Shown one piece after another: positions 23,695-33,053 of a stretch of DNA of 64,000 nucleotides. Position numbers and translations under genes: made by a program. Numbering within the stretch: the first letter of the stretch is position 1; every line of letters starts with the position of its first letter. Under the pieces are notes generated by a model that worked only from the letters and a program-made list of their open reading frames with translations, ran no database searches and was not told where the DNA came from. Source of the stretch: Tissierellia bacterium (GTDB lineage: Bacteria > Bacillota > Clostridia > Tissierellales > Peptoniphilaceae); NCBI GenBank assembly GCA_030538075.1, contig JAUNUQ010000011.1, positions 1 to 64,000 of the forward strand, read 5' to 3'.

Positions 23695-25449
23695 TCAGGA
23701 TTGGGCCTCGTACATCTCCTTGTAGATGCCCCCTTGCTGAATGAGCTGGGCATGACTACCGGCTTGGGCAATTCGCCCTTTATCCAGCACATAGATCCTA
23801 TCCACATTCTTGATGGTGGACAGTCTGTGGGCGATGATAAAGGTGGTTCGACCACGCTGCAGGCGCTCGATCCCCTTTTGAATATAGACCTCCGTCTCTG
23901 AGTCGATATTGCTAGTGGCCTCATCCAGGACCAGGATCTTGGGATCTTGAACCAATGCTCTGGCAAAGGAGATGAGCTGCCTCTCCCCAGCGGAAAAAGT
24001 ACTCCCCTTCTCCTGCACCATCGTTCGAATCCCATCTGGTTGTTTCGCCAGGAATTCCCTACCTCCCACCTCCAAGAGAGCCTGGGTGGCAGCTTCCTGA
24101 CTGATCGAATCATCAAACATGGTGATATTGGAATAGATGTCACCAGTGAACAGGAAGGGGTCCTGCAGCACGATGGACATATGGCTGCGCACCGCCCTTT
24201 TATCGTAATCCTCAAAGGCCACACCATCGATGCGGATGCACCCCTTCTGAGGCTGATAATATCCGAAGAGCAGGTTCATAATCGTACTCTTGCCCGATCC
24301 AGTATGGCCGACGAAGGCGATGGACTGATTGGCAGAAGTTGCAAAATCAATATCCTTCAGCACCTCGTCCTTGCCATTATAGGAAAAGCTCACCCTTTCA
24401 AAGGCGACTTCCCCTTTGATCCCCTCCGGTTGCATCCCGTCGAAGATCTCCGGTTCTTCTTGGAGCAATTCAAATACATGATCCGCTGCAGCTCTCGCCT
24501 TCTCCAGCTCCCCTACTCGCAGCACTACATCCGTTCCGAAGTCGAAGAGGGTCGTCATATAGTTGATGAAGATATACAGTAGTCCAATGGTCGACTGATA
24601 GGCGCCGGTGATGGCTCCGTATCCAAAGTACAAAAGAGCAGCGGCAAAGGTCAACTGCCGAATCGTACCCATGGCATTGTAGGCAGAATAGGCGAATAGT
24701 TTGGTAAAATTTAGTCCTTCCCGAAATACTTTTTGGTTGACCTGCTCGAATTCTTCATAGATCTCCTCTTCCTTATTATAGGCTTGGATGATCTCCATCC
24801 CCTGGATATGTTCATTGAGCTCTGCGTTGAGGTCGCTCAAATACCTGCGATAGGCATAGTTGAACTTTTTGGATTTGGTCTTGAAATCGAAAAAGACCAC
24901 CAATGCCAGCGGCACTGGAATCAGCGCCATCAGAGCCAGTCTCCAATCGAGTAGAGCCAAGCCGATATAGACCCCCATCCCATAGATGGCTGCCGTCGTC
25001 AGCTGGGAGAGGACCACCTGAAAGAGCACCCTTACGTCCTTGGTGTCATTGGTAATCCGAGAGACCACCTTTCCAGCGGGAAAACGGTCGAAAAACTGCA
25101 GGGGTAGGAATTGCACATGGCGGAAGGTGTCCTCTTGCATATGGCGGGCCACGCCATTGGCCGTGCGATTAAAGAAGACGATGGCCAAGTATCGAGACAA
25201 GGACGCGAATAGAACTGCACCATAATAGGCCACCAGCAATAGGATATAAAACCTGATATCTCTCGGTCCGATCCCCTCGATCAGTTCAGAATCCAGAATC
25301 TGTCCGATGATATAGGGCCCTATCAAATCCGCCAATACCGCCCCAACGGAGAAAATGGCCCCGATCAGCAGACTGCCCTTGGTCTTCTTCGTATATTCTA
25401 GGAGCTTTCTGGTCGTAAATGCCCGATTGTATTTACTATTTTCCATCAC
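23695..25449 (-). CDS. ABC multidrug exporter half-transporter, BmrD-like
   Basis: Type IV ABC exporter subunit with an N-terminal six-helix membrane domain (about 25-330) and a C-terminal ATPase. Walker A is GHTGSGKST, Walker B ILVLDEATS with the catalytic Glu, and the H-loop IIAHRLS. The signature is FSAGERQ instead of LSGGQ, so the partner's ATP site would be degenerate, as in asymmetric heterodimeric exporters such as B. subtilis BmrCD. It overlaps the end of the upstream half-transporter by 14 bases. Substrates are probably lipophilic drugs or lipids, but this cannot be read from sequence. Confidence 0.9.
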   Translation of the reverse strand: MMENSKYNRAFTTRKLLEYTKKTKGSLLIGAIFSVGAVLADLIGPYIIGQILDSELIEGIGPRDIRFYILLLVAYYGAVLFASLSRYLAIVFFNRTANGVARHMQEDTFRHVQFLPLQFFDRFPAGKVVSRITNDTKDVRVLFQVVLSQLTTAAIYGMGVYIGLALLDWRLALMALIPVPLALVVFFDFKTKSKKFNYAYRRYLSDLNAELNEHIQGMEIIQAYNKEEEIYEEFEQVNQKVFREGLNFTKLFAYSAYNAMGTIRQLTFAAALLYFGYGAITGAYQSTIGLLYIFINYMTTLFDFGTDVVLRVGELEKARAAADHVFELLQEEPEIFDGMQPEGIKGEVAFERVSFSYNGKDEVLKDIDFATSANQSIAFVGHTGSGKSTIMNLLFGYYQPQKGCIRIDGVAFEDYDKRAVRSHMSIVLQDPFLFTGDIYSNITMFDDSISQEAATQALLEVGGREFLAKQPDGIRTMVQEKGSTFSAGERQLISFARALVQDPKILVLDEATSNIDSETEVYIQKGIERLQRGRTTFIIAHRLSTIKNVDRIYVLDKGRIAQAGSHAQLIQQGGIYKEMYEAQS

Positions 25450-27187
25450 TTGCCCCCTCTAATTGCTGTAATAAAAACTGCTTCTTATACCATCCCCCTT
25501 GGGCAAAGAGCTGATCATGGGTGCCCCTCTCGACGATGCGCCCCTCTTCCAGGACGATGATCTCGTCCGCATGGGCAATGCCCGAGAGACGATGGGCTGC
25601 AATGAGATTCGTCTTGCCACGGCGCAGTTGATGGAGATTTGCCAGGATGTTCTCCTCGGTTTTGGCATCCACTGCAGACAGGGAATCGTCCAAGATCAAG
25701 ATCTCTGGATCCCCGATCAAAGCCCTGGCAATGGAGATCCTCTGCTTTTGCCCACCTGACAGAGCCATGCCCCTCTCGCCGACCATGGTATCCAGTCCAT
25801 CGGGGAGCTGGGCTAGATCCTTCTCAAAATCTGCAGCAGCGATGGAAGCCATAAGCTCCTCCTCCATGGACTCGCCCCGTTTCCCGAATCGGATATTCTC
25901 TTGTGCTGATTTGGAGAATAGGACATGCTGTTGAGGCACATAGCCGATATGCTCTCGAATGCTACGGGTTTGATATGCCTCTACTGGATGCTCGCCGAGG
26001 TATAGGGAGTTTTCCGTCACGGGATAGTAGCGTAAGAGCTGCTTCAGTAAGGTCGTCTTGCCACTTCCGATCCGTCCCACCACACCCAGGGTCTTTCCAT
26101 GGGGTAATTCTAGGTCGATATCCGTAAGAGCATTTTGTGTCGATTTGGGATAGCGGAAGGAGAAGTCATCGAAGCGAATCCCCATCCCCCCCGAGTACGC
26201 CACTGCGCCCTCACGATCCACCATATCTTCGGGATAGTCCAATACCTCCTGAATCCGGTCCATTGAAGCAGAAGCCTGCTCCGATACATTGATAAAATCT
26301 CCCAAGGCGAACATGGGCCAGGTGAGCATATTTAGATAGACGACAAAGCTGACCATATTTCCAATGGTGATGCTGCCCTGCCCTATTAAATAGGCGCCAA
26401 AGCCAAAGGCGATCAAATAGCTCATACCGGGAAATATCCGGGAGACCGGCGGAAACAGAGCCGTTAAGCGCACTCCCTTCATATTGTTGTCAAATAGATC
26501 CTCCGCTCGTTCTCCAAATCGCTCCATCTCGGAGTTCTCACGGACATAGGCCCTGATCACCCTGACCCCCGTCACATTCTCCAGCACTGTCTCATTCATC
26601 CGGTCAAAGGATTTTTGCACTTGATCATAGACCAGATAGAGCTTATCCCCAATCCATTTACTCGTGATGATGACGAATGGAAGGGGCAGGACCGAAGCCA
26701 AGGTCAATTTCCAAGAGATTCCAAAGCCCATCATCAAGATGATGGCCACGGGGGCGATCATCGCCTCCACCAGCGCCATCATCCCATAGCCGCCAAAGTC
26801 CTGAATGCTACGCACATCATTGGTCGCCTTTCCCATTAGGCTCCCTGTGGTGTTCTTCTCGTAGAAAATGGGACTCTGTAAGAGCAGCTTTGACACAAAA
26901 CGCCTTCTAGTTGCACGTCCGACCAGATCAGAACCTCTGAAGAGCAGATATTGCCAAATCAGGCTGATCACATAGGATGAGATGATCAAGACCGCATATA
27001 GGGCCGAATAGTTCAAGAGCTGCTGTAGGCCCAATTCACCAAGTCTAATCTGATCTGCCACCTCCCCAATCAGCCAGGGCGGGATCATCGCCAAAACATA
27101 GTTTAATAAGAGCAATAGGATGGAAATCCCGTATTCCCTTCGATATGTTTTTATAAACCAACGGAGCTTCTCGAAAATACTAAACAT
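25436..27187 (-). CDS. ABC multidrug exporter half-transporter, BmrC-like
   Basis: First subunit of the heterodimeric exporter, about 583 residues from the ATG at 27185-27187 (GAGGTGG upstream). It has six N-terminal helices and an ATPase domain with Walker A GRIGSGKTT, an intact signature LSGGQKQR, and Walker B ILILDDSLS, where the catalytic Glu is replaced by Asp. This Asp marks the non-hydrolytic site, complementing the canonical site formed with the downstream subunit. Expression probably depends on readthrough of a terminator in its leader, which contains a 25-codon leader peptide, as described for bmrB-bmrCD. Confidence 0.9.
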   Translation of the reverse strand: MFSIFEKLRWFIKTYRREYGISILLLLLNYVLAMIPPWLIGEVADQIRLGELGLQQLLNYSALYAVLIISSYVISLIWQYLLFRGSDLVGRATRRRFVSKLLLQSPIFYEKNTTGSLMGKATNDVRSIQDFGGYGMMALVEAMIAPVAIILMMGFGISWKLTLASVLPLPFVIITSKWIGDKLYLVYDQVQKSFDRMNETVLENVTGVRVIRAYVRENSEMERFGERAEDLFDNNMKGVRLTALFPPVSRIFPGMSYLIAFGFGAYLIGQGSITIGNMVSFVVYLNMLTWPMFALGDFINVSEQASASMDRIQEVLDYPEDMVDREGAVAYSGGMGIRFDDFSFRYPKSTQNALTDIDLELPHGKTLGVVGRIGSGKTTLLKQLLRYYPVTENSLYLGEHPVEAYQTRSIREHIGYVPQQHVLFSKSAQENIRFGKRGESMEEELMASIAAADFEKDLAQLPDGLDTMVGERGMALSGGQKQRISIARALIGDPEILILDDSLSAVDAKTEENILANLHQLRRGKTNLIAAHRLSGIAHADEIIVLEEGRIVERGTHDQLFAQGGWYKKQFLLQQLEGASDGK

Positions 27188-27213
27188 AAACCACCTCAAC
27201 TTTAAAATAAGCA

Positions 27214-27241
27214 CAAAAAAACACACCAATGCCTTGGTGTG
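27214..27241 (-). terminator. Attenuator terminator before the ABC exporter genes
   Basis: CACACCAA-TGCC-TTGGTGTG forms an eight-pair hairpin followed on the minus strand by seven T. It lies between the leader peptide gene and the first ABC gene, ending 26 bases before the ATG. An upstream CTTTGG can pair with CCAAGG of the 5' arm and loop, giving an alternative antiterminator. Just upstream a second hairpin, CCCCC-A-GTAAA with TTTAC-TTT-GGGGG, would sequester that antiterminator strand. Confidence 0.8.
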
Positions 27242-27277
27242 CTCCATGCATCGGGGATCCTCCCCCAAAGTAAATGC

Positions 27278-27355
27278 CTAAGAGATCTTTACTGGGGGCA
27301 TATTGTCAAACTCTTTTTCTTCTGTCATATTGCGTAATTTCGTGTTTTTCATCAT
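27278..27355 (-). CDS. 25-residue leader peptide of the ABC exporter operon (bmrB-like)
   Basis: A short frame MMKNTKLRNMTEEKEF followed by DNMPPVKIS and a TAG, with AAAGGGGGG four bases before the first ATG. It starts about 30 bases after the promoter and ends inside the hairpin that precedes the terminator. Its last codons include Pro-Pro and lie on the 5' arm of that hairpin (the CCCCCAGTAAA segment). A ribosome stalled there would free the antiterminator strand. In B. subtilis the drug exporter bmrCD is controlled by such a translated leader (bmrB); sequence similarity to BmrB itself is not claimed. Confidence 0.7.
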   Translation of the reverse strand: MMKNTKLRNMTEEKEFDNMPPVKIS

Positions 27356-27385
27356 CGGTCCCCCCTTTCTTTTGATTTCGTAAAA

Positions 27386-27414
27386 ATCATACCAATACTG
27401 GTAATGCTTGTCAA
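27386..27414 (-). promoter_or_regulatory. Sigma-A promoter of the ABC exporter operon
   Basis: TTGACA (27409-27414), a 17-base spacer and TATGAT (27386-27391) on the minus strand. The near-consensus core promoter suggests constant initiation, with regulation at the downstream attenuator. Confidence 0.88.
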
Positions 27415-27430
27415 GAACTTTCGGATTCCA

Positions 27431-29827
27431 TTAGTATTTTGCCTCGTCCGCCATGGGATGCTCCCGCTGTTTCGGCTGGATCTCGATTCCATGTTGACGA
27501 TAAAATTCCTTGAGGTCTTGCCGGAGGCTGTCGGTTTCGTAGAGACTTCGAATATGAGACCAATAGGCGGGCATCAGCTTTCGATATCTAGCCAAGGCGA
27601 ATCGTGCATCGATGAGTAACACAGCCCCCAGATCTCCCTCTGTTCGGATGAGTCGCCCCGCACCTTGCATCACCTTATTCATCCCTGGATATTGATATGC
27701 ATATTCAAATCCACAGCCTAGCTTTTCATCGAAATACTCCCGGATAATATCTCTTTCAAAGCCCAGCATCGGTAGTCCAACGGACACGACGACCGCACCG
27801 ACGAGCCTCGTCCCCACCAGGTCGATGCCCTCGGAGAACACCCCTCCCATCACGGCGAAAGCGACGCGCTGTCCACCTTCGACAAAAGCTTGTAAGAATT
27901 CTTCCCGCTCTCCCTCTCCCATGCCCCGCTGCTGAACGGCGATCTCCCAATCTGGATGCAGCCCTTGAAAGCGATCGGACACCATCAGCATATACTGATA
28001 GGAGGGAAAAAAGATCAGATAATTCCCTGGTCGCTCCTCATATAAGGCCTCTATGGATTCGATAATCGGCTCCACCGAACGGCCCCGATCCATATATTTC
28101 GTGGAGACTCCCACCAAAGCTGCAATATAGAGATTTTTTGGATCAAAGGGCGATGGAAGATGGTATTTGTAGGAGTCCTCAGCTCCGCCCAACAGATCCC
28201 GATAGAAGTCCATTGGCGTTAAAGTCGCTGAAAAATAGATGGCCGCCCGAGTTCCCTTCAAAGTGTGTTGAAAGGCCGTCTTAGTGTCTACACAGAGGAG
28301 TTTGATCTGGATATTCTCCTGTTGGTCTAGGCTGAAAAGCGTCCGATAGCCTTCATCATAGAGCTCCGCAATGCGCAGAAAGGATCGAATCTGAAAATAC
28401 AGTTCCAATACCCCCTCGTAACCCTCCGCCTTTTTCTCCTTGGAGAGATAGGGTTCCAATTTGGACTGGAGATTCCGCAAACGGGGATAGAAGTCCTGTG
28501 GAGCCTGCACTTGGCTGTATTCCCGCTTTTCTCCAAATCCCATACGAAGGGCTTCAAATCCGGTGAGTAGCCTTTTAAGGGCTCGATCCACATTCTTATA
28601 CTCCCCTTGGAAATGTTCATCTAGCTCCTTTACGTCTCTTTGGTCGAGCTGGGCTGAGAACATGGATCTACCTCGGTCGATGAGATTATGGGCCTCATCG
28701 ACCAATAGGGCATATTCTTCCAAAGCACCTTCAAAAAACCTTCTCAGTCGCACCCTTGGGTCAAAGACATAATTGTAATCACAGATCACCTGGTCGCAGT
28801 AGTTTGCCAAATCCAGCTGGTATTCAAAGGGACATACCCTGTGCTTGTAGGCATACTCCTGCAATACTTCATTGGTGATCAGTTCCTGGGTATCCAAAAT
28901 ATCGATGATGGCCGCATTGATCCGATCAAAATGGCCCTTGGCAAAGGAACAGTCCCTGGGATTACACTGAAAGACATCGTTGATACAGGATTTCTCCTTC
29001 GCTGTCAATACGACCGCCTTGATGTGAAGTCCCTGGGCGAGCAGTAGCCGGATCGCCCCTGCGCCAGACTCCTTTCCCGTACCGCGGGCAGTCAAATAGA
29101 AGATCTTATCCAAAAACTTCTCACCGATCGCCTTTAGAGCCGGATACAATGCGGAGATCGTCTTGCCGATTCCAGTGGGTGCATCTACAAATAGAGTCTT
29201 TCGGTCCTCAATCGTCCGATAGACTGCCACTGCCATCTCCCTCTGTCCCCGTCGATAGCTGGCAAAGGGAAAGGATAGATCCGTCAAGCTCTCATCCCGC
29301 AGCCTTCTCCAGGCCAGCCTCTTTTTACTGAACTCCAGATACATGGCGAGGAGTCCCTCATAGAATTCCCAGAGTTCCCCTGTGTATTTCGTCCTACGAA
29401 ACCGCTTCACTCGGTCCTCATCCACATTGTAATAGGATAACTGGACCTGTATGACCTGCATCCCATGGGAAACCCCGTAAAAATAGGCATAGCAATAGAC
29501 CTGGGCCCAGTGCATCGGATTATGCTCCTCCTCGATGGAATCCAGCTCCCTTGAGGTGCTCTTGATCTCGTCGATGACAATGCTGCCCTCTTCTTTGATC
29601 ACACCATCCGCTCGTCCCTCCACCACAAAGAGCATGCTTCCTAGCAGGGTCTCATTGCGCAGCAGATACTCTGGAGAGTAGCCCTCCCCGTATTCTGACT
29701 GTAATTTTTGATGGGCGCGAATCCCCTCCATCGCTCGAGCCGGGGAGACGAATCCCGTGTCGATATCGCCACTGCGCATGGTAAATTCTATTAGATTTCG
29801 CACGGATATGCGTATGATATTCTCCAT
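27431..29827 (-). CDS. DinG/Rad3-type iron-sulfur helicase with N-terminal PD-(D/E)XK nuclease domain
   Basis: A 798-residue superfamily 2 DNA helicase. The N-terminal ~170 residues look like a Cas4/RecB-type nuclease: GRADGVIK with the metal-binding Asp, IDEIKST as the E-x-K motif and a following Q-x-x-x-Y helix. Motif I is APTGIGKT and motif II DEAHN. Between them are four cysteines suited to a 4Fe-4S cluster (KSCIND, FQCNPRDC, HRVCPFEY, LANYCDQVICDY regions). GVFSEGIDL and QGAGRLIRTEGD are the C-terminal helicase motifs. The role is presumably 5'-3' unwinding in repair or replication stress. It stands between two operons, with a terminator of the VanY gene just upstream of its start. Confidence 0.9.
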   Translation of the reverse strand: MENIIRISVRNLIEFTMRSGDIDTGFVSPARAMEGIRAHQKLQSEYGEGYSPEYLLRNETLLGSMLFVVEGRADGVIKEEGSIVIDEIKSTSRELDSIEEEHNPMHWAQVYCYAYFYGVSHGMQVIQVQLSYYNVDEDRVKRFRRTKYTGELWEFYEGLLAMYLEFSKKRLAWRRLRDESLTDLSFPFASYRRGQREMAVAVYRTIEDRKTLFVDAPTGIGKTISALYPALKAIGEKFLDKIFYLTARGTGKESGAGAIRLLLAQGLHIKAVVLTAKEKSCINDVFQCNPRDCSFAKGHFDRINAAIIDILDTQELITNEVLQEYAYKHRVCPFEYQLDLANYCDQVICDYNYVFDPRVRLRRFFEGALEEYALLVDEAHNLIDRGRSMFSAQLDQRDVKELDEHFQGEYKNVDRALKRLLTGFEALRMGFGEKREYSQVQAPQDFYPRLRNLQSKLEPYLSKEKKAEGYEGVLELYFQIRSFLRIAELYDEGYRTLFSLDQQENIQIKLLCVDTKTAFQHTLKGTRAAIYFSATLTPMDFYRDLLGGAEDSYKYHLPSPFDPKNLYIAALVGVSTKYMDRGRSVEPIIESIEALYEERPGNYLIFFPSYQYMLMVSDRFQGLHPDWEIAVQQRGMGEGEREEFLQAFVEGGQRVAFAVMGGVFSEGIDLVGTRLVGAVVVSVGLPMLGFERDIIREYFDEKLGCGFEYAYQYPGMNKVMQGAGRLIRTEGDLGAVLLIDARFALARYRKLMPAYWSHIRSLYETDSLRQDLKEFYRQHGIEIQPKQREHPMADEAKY

Positions 29828-29843
29828 AAACTGCCCTCAAATA

Positions 29844-29887
29844 AAAAGTGCCGCTCCGAAGAGGTCAAATGACCTGCCGGAACGGCG
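29844..29887 (-). terminator. Intrinsic terminator after the VanY-type gene
   Basis: GCCGTTCCG pairs with CGGAGCGGC (one G-U) on the minus strand, an inner AGGTCATTTGACCT adds stability, and TTTTTATTT follows. Confidence 0.85.
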
Positions 29888-29901
29888 TTCTCATCCACCG
29901 G

Positions 29902-31017
29902 CTATAAGCCGTAGTATTCTTCAACGGACAGGCCGGATTCATAGATCTTCTTGGCCAGCTCTGGTCCCACATAGCGGAAGTGCCAAGACTCGTATTTATA
30001 GCCTGTCTTATCCTCTTTGCCTCTTGGGTATCGGAGGATGAAACCATATTTATAGGAATTGTTCGCCAACCACTCTGCCTCGGCTGTGTCGTCAAAGGAG
30101 TCGTTGATCGTCGTCGTATCGTCATTTGTAAATAGGTCAAAGGCATAGCCCGTCTGATGTTCGCTATGGCCGGGTAATGCGGTCATCTCATCAGCCGCCT
30201 CTTTTCCATATCCCTCTACGCTCGAATCATATACTTGAATCTGATAGTCATAGGTGCGGTAGTCAGAGATGATCTTAATATCTAAGCCATCCCTACGCAT
30301 CTCCTCTTTCATCAGTTCGTAGGAATTCATCGCGTCGGGATTGACACCTGGGTCGAAGTCCGCAGGTACTGAAAAGTTGCGATTGACAATCAATATCCCA
30401 TCGATCACCTTGAAGACATTCTCTTCGTCCATAGGAGTCATATCCACTTTTTGCACGAAGCCCACCTGATTGTTATAACGGACTTTAATCCATTCCCCTT
30501 CGGCGCCATAGGTCTCCACATAGTCTCCCATGGGGATCTCCGTCAACACATCGGCCTTGTCATTTGTGGAGCGATAGACCTCCGTCTGAACATGGGCTTG
30601 ATAGAACTTTTGGAGCTTGTCTGTAAATCCTTCTTTCGTATCTTCTGTCTGTGCGGCCAGTGCTTGCAGCTTTTGCTTATCCGCATTCAGCACCTGGGTA
30701 TTGTCCGTGGTGTCCGTAGTCTTTGGCGCTTGCGCCTCCGCCTTTTGCTCCGCTTTTTCATCGGATACGATTTTCACATCTCCTCCGATGGGTTTTTGGG
30801 TGCTTGCCACCTCAGGCTGCTTCGCCGGGAAGAGCAATTTGGAGATCCCAATGCCCAATCCACCGACAAACAATAAGATAACGAAAGAAAAAGCGATAAT
30901 ACGAGCCCGATTCCTTCGACGGATCGCTTCGATTCTTCGCCTTCTAGATCTATTTTTTTCATTGCGTTGATCTATACTATATGAACCCCGATTTCGGGAA
31001 GAGTCTCTATATGTCAT
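29902..31017 (-). CDS. VanY-type D-Ala-D-Ala carboxypeptidase with SH3 domain, membrane-anchored
   Basis: Peptidoglycan-trimming metallopeptidase on the outer face of the membrane, about 371 residues. A basic N terminus (RSRRRRIEAIRRR) precedes one transmembrane helix (about 40-60). Next come a low-complexity linker rich in Lys, Ala, Glu, a bacterial SH3 domain (about 130-195, with GEWIKVRYNNQVGFV), and the peptidase domain. Zinc ligands and catalytic residues are seen in PGHSEHQTGYAFDL and ESWHFRYVG. The ATG at 31017 is preferred for its GGGAG five bases upstream. A role in wall remodelling is expected; vancomycin resistance cannot be inferred. Confidence 0.9.
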   Translation of the reverse strand: MTYRDSSRNRGSYSIDQRNEKNRSRRRRIEAIRRRNRARIIAFSFVILLFVGGLGIGISKLLFPAKQPEVASTQKPIGGDVKIVSDEKAEQKAEAQAPKTTDTTDNTQVLNADKQKLQALAAQTEDTKEGFTDKLQKFYQAHVQTEVYRSTNDKADVLTEIPMGDYVETYGAEGEWIKVRYNNQVGFVQKVDMTPMDEENVFKVIDGILIVNRNFSVPADFDPGVNPDAMNSYELMKEEMRRDGLDIKIISDYRTYDYQIQVYDSSVEGYGKEAADEMTALPGHSEHQTGYAFDLFTNDDTTTINDSFDDTAEAEWLANNSYKYGFILRYPRGKEDKTGYKYESWHFRYVGPELAKKIYESGLSVEEYYGL

Positions 31018-31181
31018 TTTATCTCCCATCTCAATTATGTTTTATTCTACATCTTATTCTAACATAAACCAGGGGAATGTGAAAGACCAAAAGGGATGAA
31101 AGCAAGGATAAAGGTTACAAAATAATATCAAACCGGTCTATTCACCTGCGGCATACGAAGAATAATAACTTATGCCTCAAC

Positions 31182-31212
31182 AAAAAAAGACGGCGTATTA
31201 ATGGCCGTCTTT
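31182..31212 (-). terminator. Terminator of the glycan operon, overlapping the stop codon of the last gene
   Basis: AAAGACGGC and GCCGTCTTT form a nine-pair stem followed by a seven-T run on the minus strand. Its 5' arm encodes the last residues (KDG) of the dehydratase gene, and the TAA lies in the loop. Confidence 0.85.
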
Positions 31213-33045
31213 ATCCCTATCGGGTACATAGTTGTCAAATGTCGGTACAATTTTCTCCAGCTCTCGGATGACTGCATCTCGATCATGGAGCTTCGTCGAC
31301 TCCAATAGGGGCACTAAGGAGAGTTCTAGCTCGTGAAAGTCAAGGGAGATTGGCTTCTCCACATAAATCCTCTCGTGATCGGTCCTGTCCGCTAAATCTT
31401 CGTTGATCAACAGCTCCTCGAACTGCTTTTCACCATCTCGAAGGCCGATGAATTCGATCTTCATGTCCTCATAGGGTCTGTATCCAGACAGGCGTATCAG
31501 CTTTTCGGCTAAGTCCAATATCCGAACGGGTTCCCCCATGTCCAATATAAAGACCTCTCCACCCTTGGCGATCGCGCCAGCCTGCAATACCAGCTGCGCC
31601 GCTTCGGGGATGGACATAAAGTAGCGGATGATCTCTCGGTCCGTCACAGTCACCGGACCGCCCCCTTTGATCTGATCCAAAAACAGGGGGATCACAGATC
31701 CTGCAGAACCCAGTACATTTCCAAATCGAACGGCTACGTAGTCCGTCTTCGCAATTGGGTTATAGGATTGGATGATCAGCTCGCAAATTCGCTTCGTCGC
31801 CCCCATGACATTCGTCGGATTGACCGCCTTGTCCGTTGAGATCAAGACAAATTTCTCCACCCCATGACGATCCGCCTCTAGCACCATATTCAAAGTCCCA
31901 AAGACATTGTTTTTCACGGCGCTCTCGGGGCTCTTCTCCATTAGTGGAACATGCTTATGGGCCGCCGCATGAAAGATGATATGGGGATGATAGGTTCCTA
32001 GGAGTTTATCGATCCGCTCCCGGTCCCGAACCGACTCGATCAGTACGATTAGATCCAGATTCGGATAATTCCTCTTCATCTCATTTTGGAGACCATAGAC
32101 GGAGTTTTCGTAGATGTCCAAAACCAAAATTCGAGCTGGCTTGTACACTGCGATCTGGCGGACTAGCTCCGATCCGATTGAACCCCCTCCGCCTGTCACC
32201 ATAATGGTCTTGCCTTCAATAAAGGCCTGCAGCTCCCCGATATTCAGATGCACCTCTTCTCTGCCGAGCAGGTCTTCGATGCTCAGATCCCGAATATCCT
32301 CCACCTTGATGGGTGCATCGATCATCTCATAGACGCCTGGCACGATGCGCACCTTGACCGATGTGCTGTTACAGATCTCCAGAATCTCCCGTTCATCGTC
32401 ACTCTTGACAGATGGCATGGCCACGATGATCTCTGCGATCTTCAAATCCTTGACCAAATCTGGAATCGAATGGCGATCGCCCAGTACTTTGACCCCTCGG
32501 ATCAACTTGCCCTGCTTTTCCGCATCGTCATCTACAAAGGCGATCGGCATATTCCCCAGATCCTGATGTCTGCGCAGCTCATTCAAGACCATAATCCCCG
32601 ATTCTCCAGCCCCTACGATCAAAGTGTTCTTGTAGGGGGTCTGGTCCGTCTTCAAGGTCTGTCTAGTACGAGCGATCTTGGGGATGAATCGAATCCCACC
32701 GATCAACAGCATGTCCAAAATCGTCACGATCGGGTAGATGCTTCGGGGAAATGCCGAGTGGATGAGCATTAAAAAACCAGAAGCCAGTACATTCGATGTG
32801 AAGATCGCCGCTAAGATACTGAGCATCTCATGAACGGATGCATAACGCAGGATCATCCTGTACAGGGAAAAGGTAAAATACACCCCAATTTTTAATACCG
32901 TGATCACTAGGGCATATTTTACATAGGTATTCATGTAAAAATCTGGAATATGCCATTCAAAGCGCAGATTCAAGGCCGCTAAATATATTAAGTTGATCAG
33001 CAATGCATCTAGCACGACTTGTAGCAGCAGCTTTTTTTTCTTCAT
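31198..33045 (-). CDS. Membrane-bound UDP-sugar 4,6-dehydratase (PglF/WbpM/CapD type)
   Basis: Converts UDP-GlcNAc to the 4-keto-6-deoxy sugar at the cytoplasmic membrane. The 615-residue protein has four N-terminal helices, a first Rossmann-like domain with VGAGESGIMVLNELRR near residue 145, and the catalytic SDR domain with TGGGGSIGSELVRQI near 285. The active site reads STDKAVNPTNVMGATKR; Met occupies the place of the usual SDR tyrosine, as in PglF and WbpM. It is the last gene of the nucleotide-sugar cluster. Together with the aminotransferase at 38808 it could make a bacillosamine-type amino sugar. Confidence 0.88.
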   Translation of the reverse strand: MKKKKLLLQVVLDALLINLIYLAALNLRFEWHIPDFYMNTYVKYALVITVLKIGVYFTFSLYRMILRYASVHEMLSILAAIFTSNVLASGFLMLIHSAFPRSIYPIVTILDMLLIGGIRFIPKIARTRQTLKTDQTPYKNTLIVGAGESGIMVLNELRRHQDLGNMPIAFVDDDAEKQGKLIRGVKVLGDRHSIPDLVKDLKIAEIIVAMPSVKSDDEREILEICNSTSVKVRIVPGVYEMIDAPIKVEDIRDLSIEDLLGREEVHLNIGELQAFIEGKTIMVTGGGGSIGSELVRQIAVYKPARILVLDIYENSVYGLQNEMKRNYPNLDLIVLIESVRDRERIDKLLGTYHPHIIFHAAAHKHVPLMEKSPESAVKNNVFGTLNMVLEADRHGVEKFVLISTDKAVNPTNVMGATKRICELIIQSYNPIAKTDYVAVRFGNVLGSAGSVIPLFLDQIKGGGPVTVTDREIIRYFMSIPEAAQLVLQAGAIAKGGEVFILDMGEPVRILDLAEKLIRLSGYRPYEDMKIEFIGLRDGEKQFEELLINEDLADRTDHERIYVEKPISLDFHELELSLVPLLESTKLHDRDAVIRELEKIVPTFDNYVPDRDKDGH

Positions 33046-33053
33046 ATCGCCCT

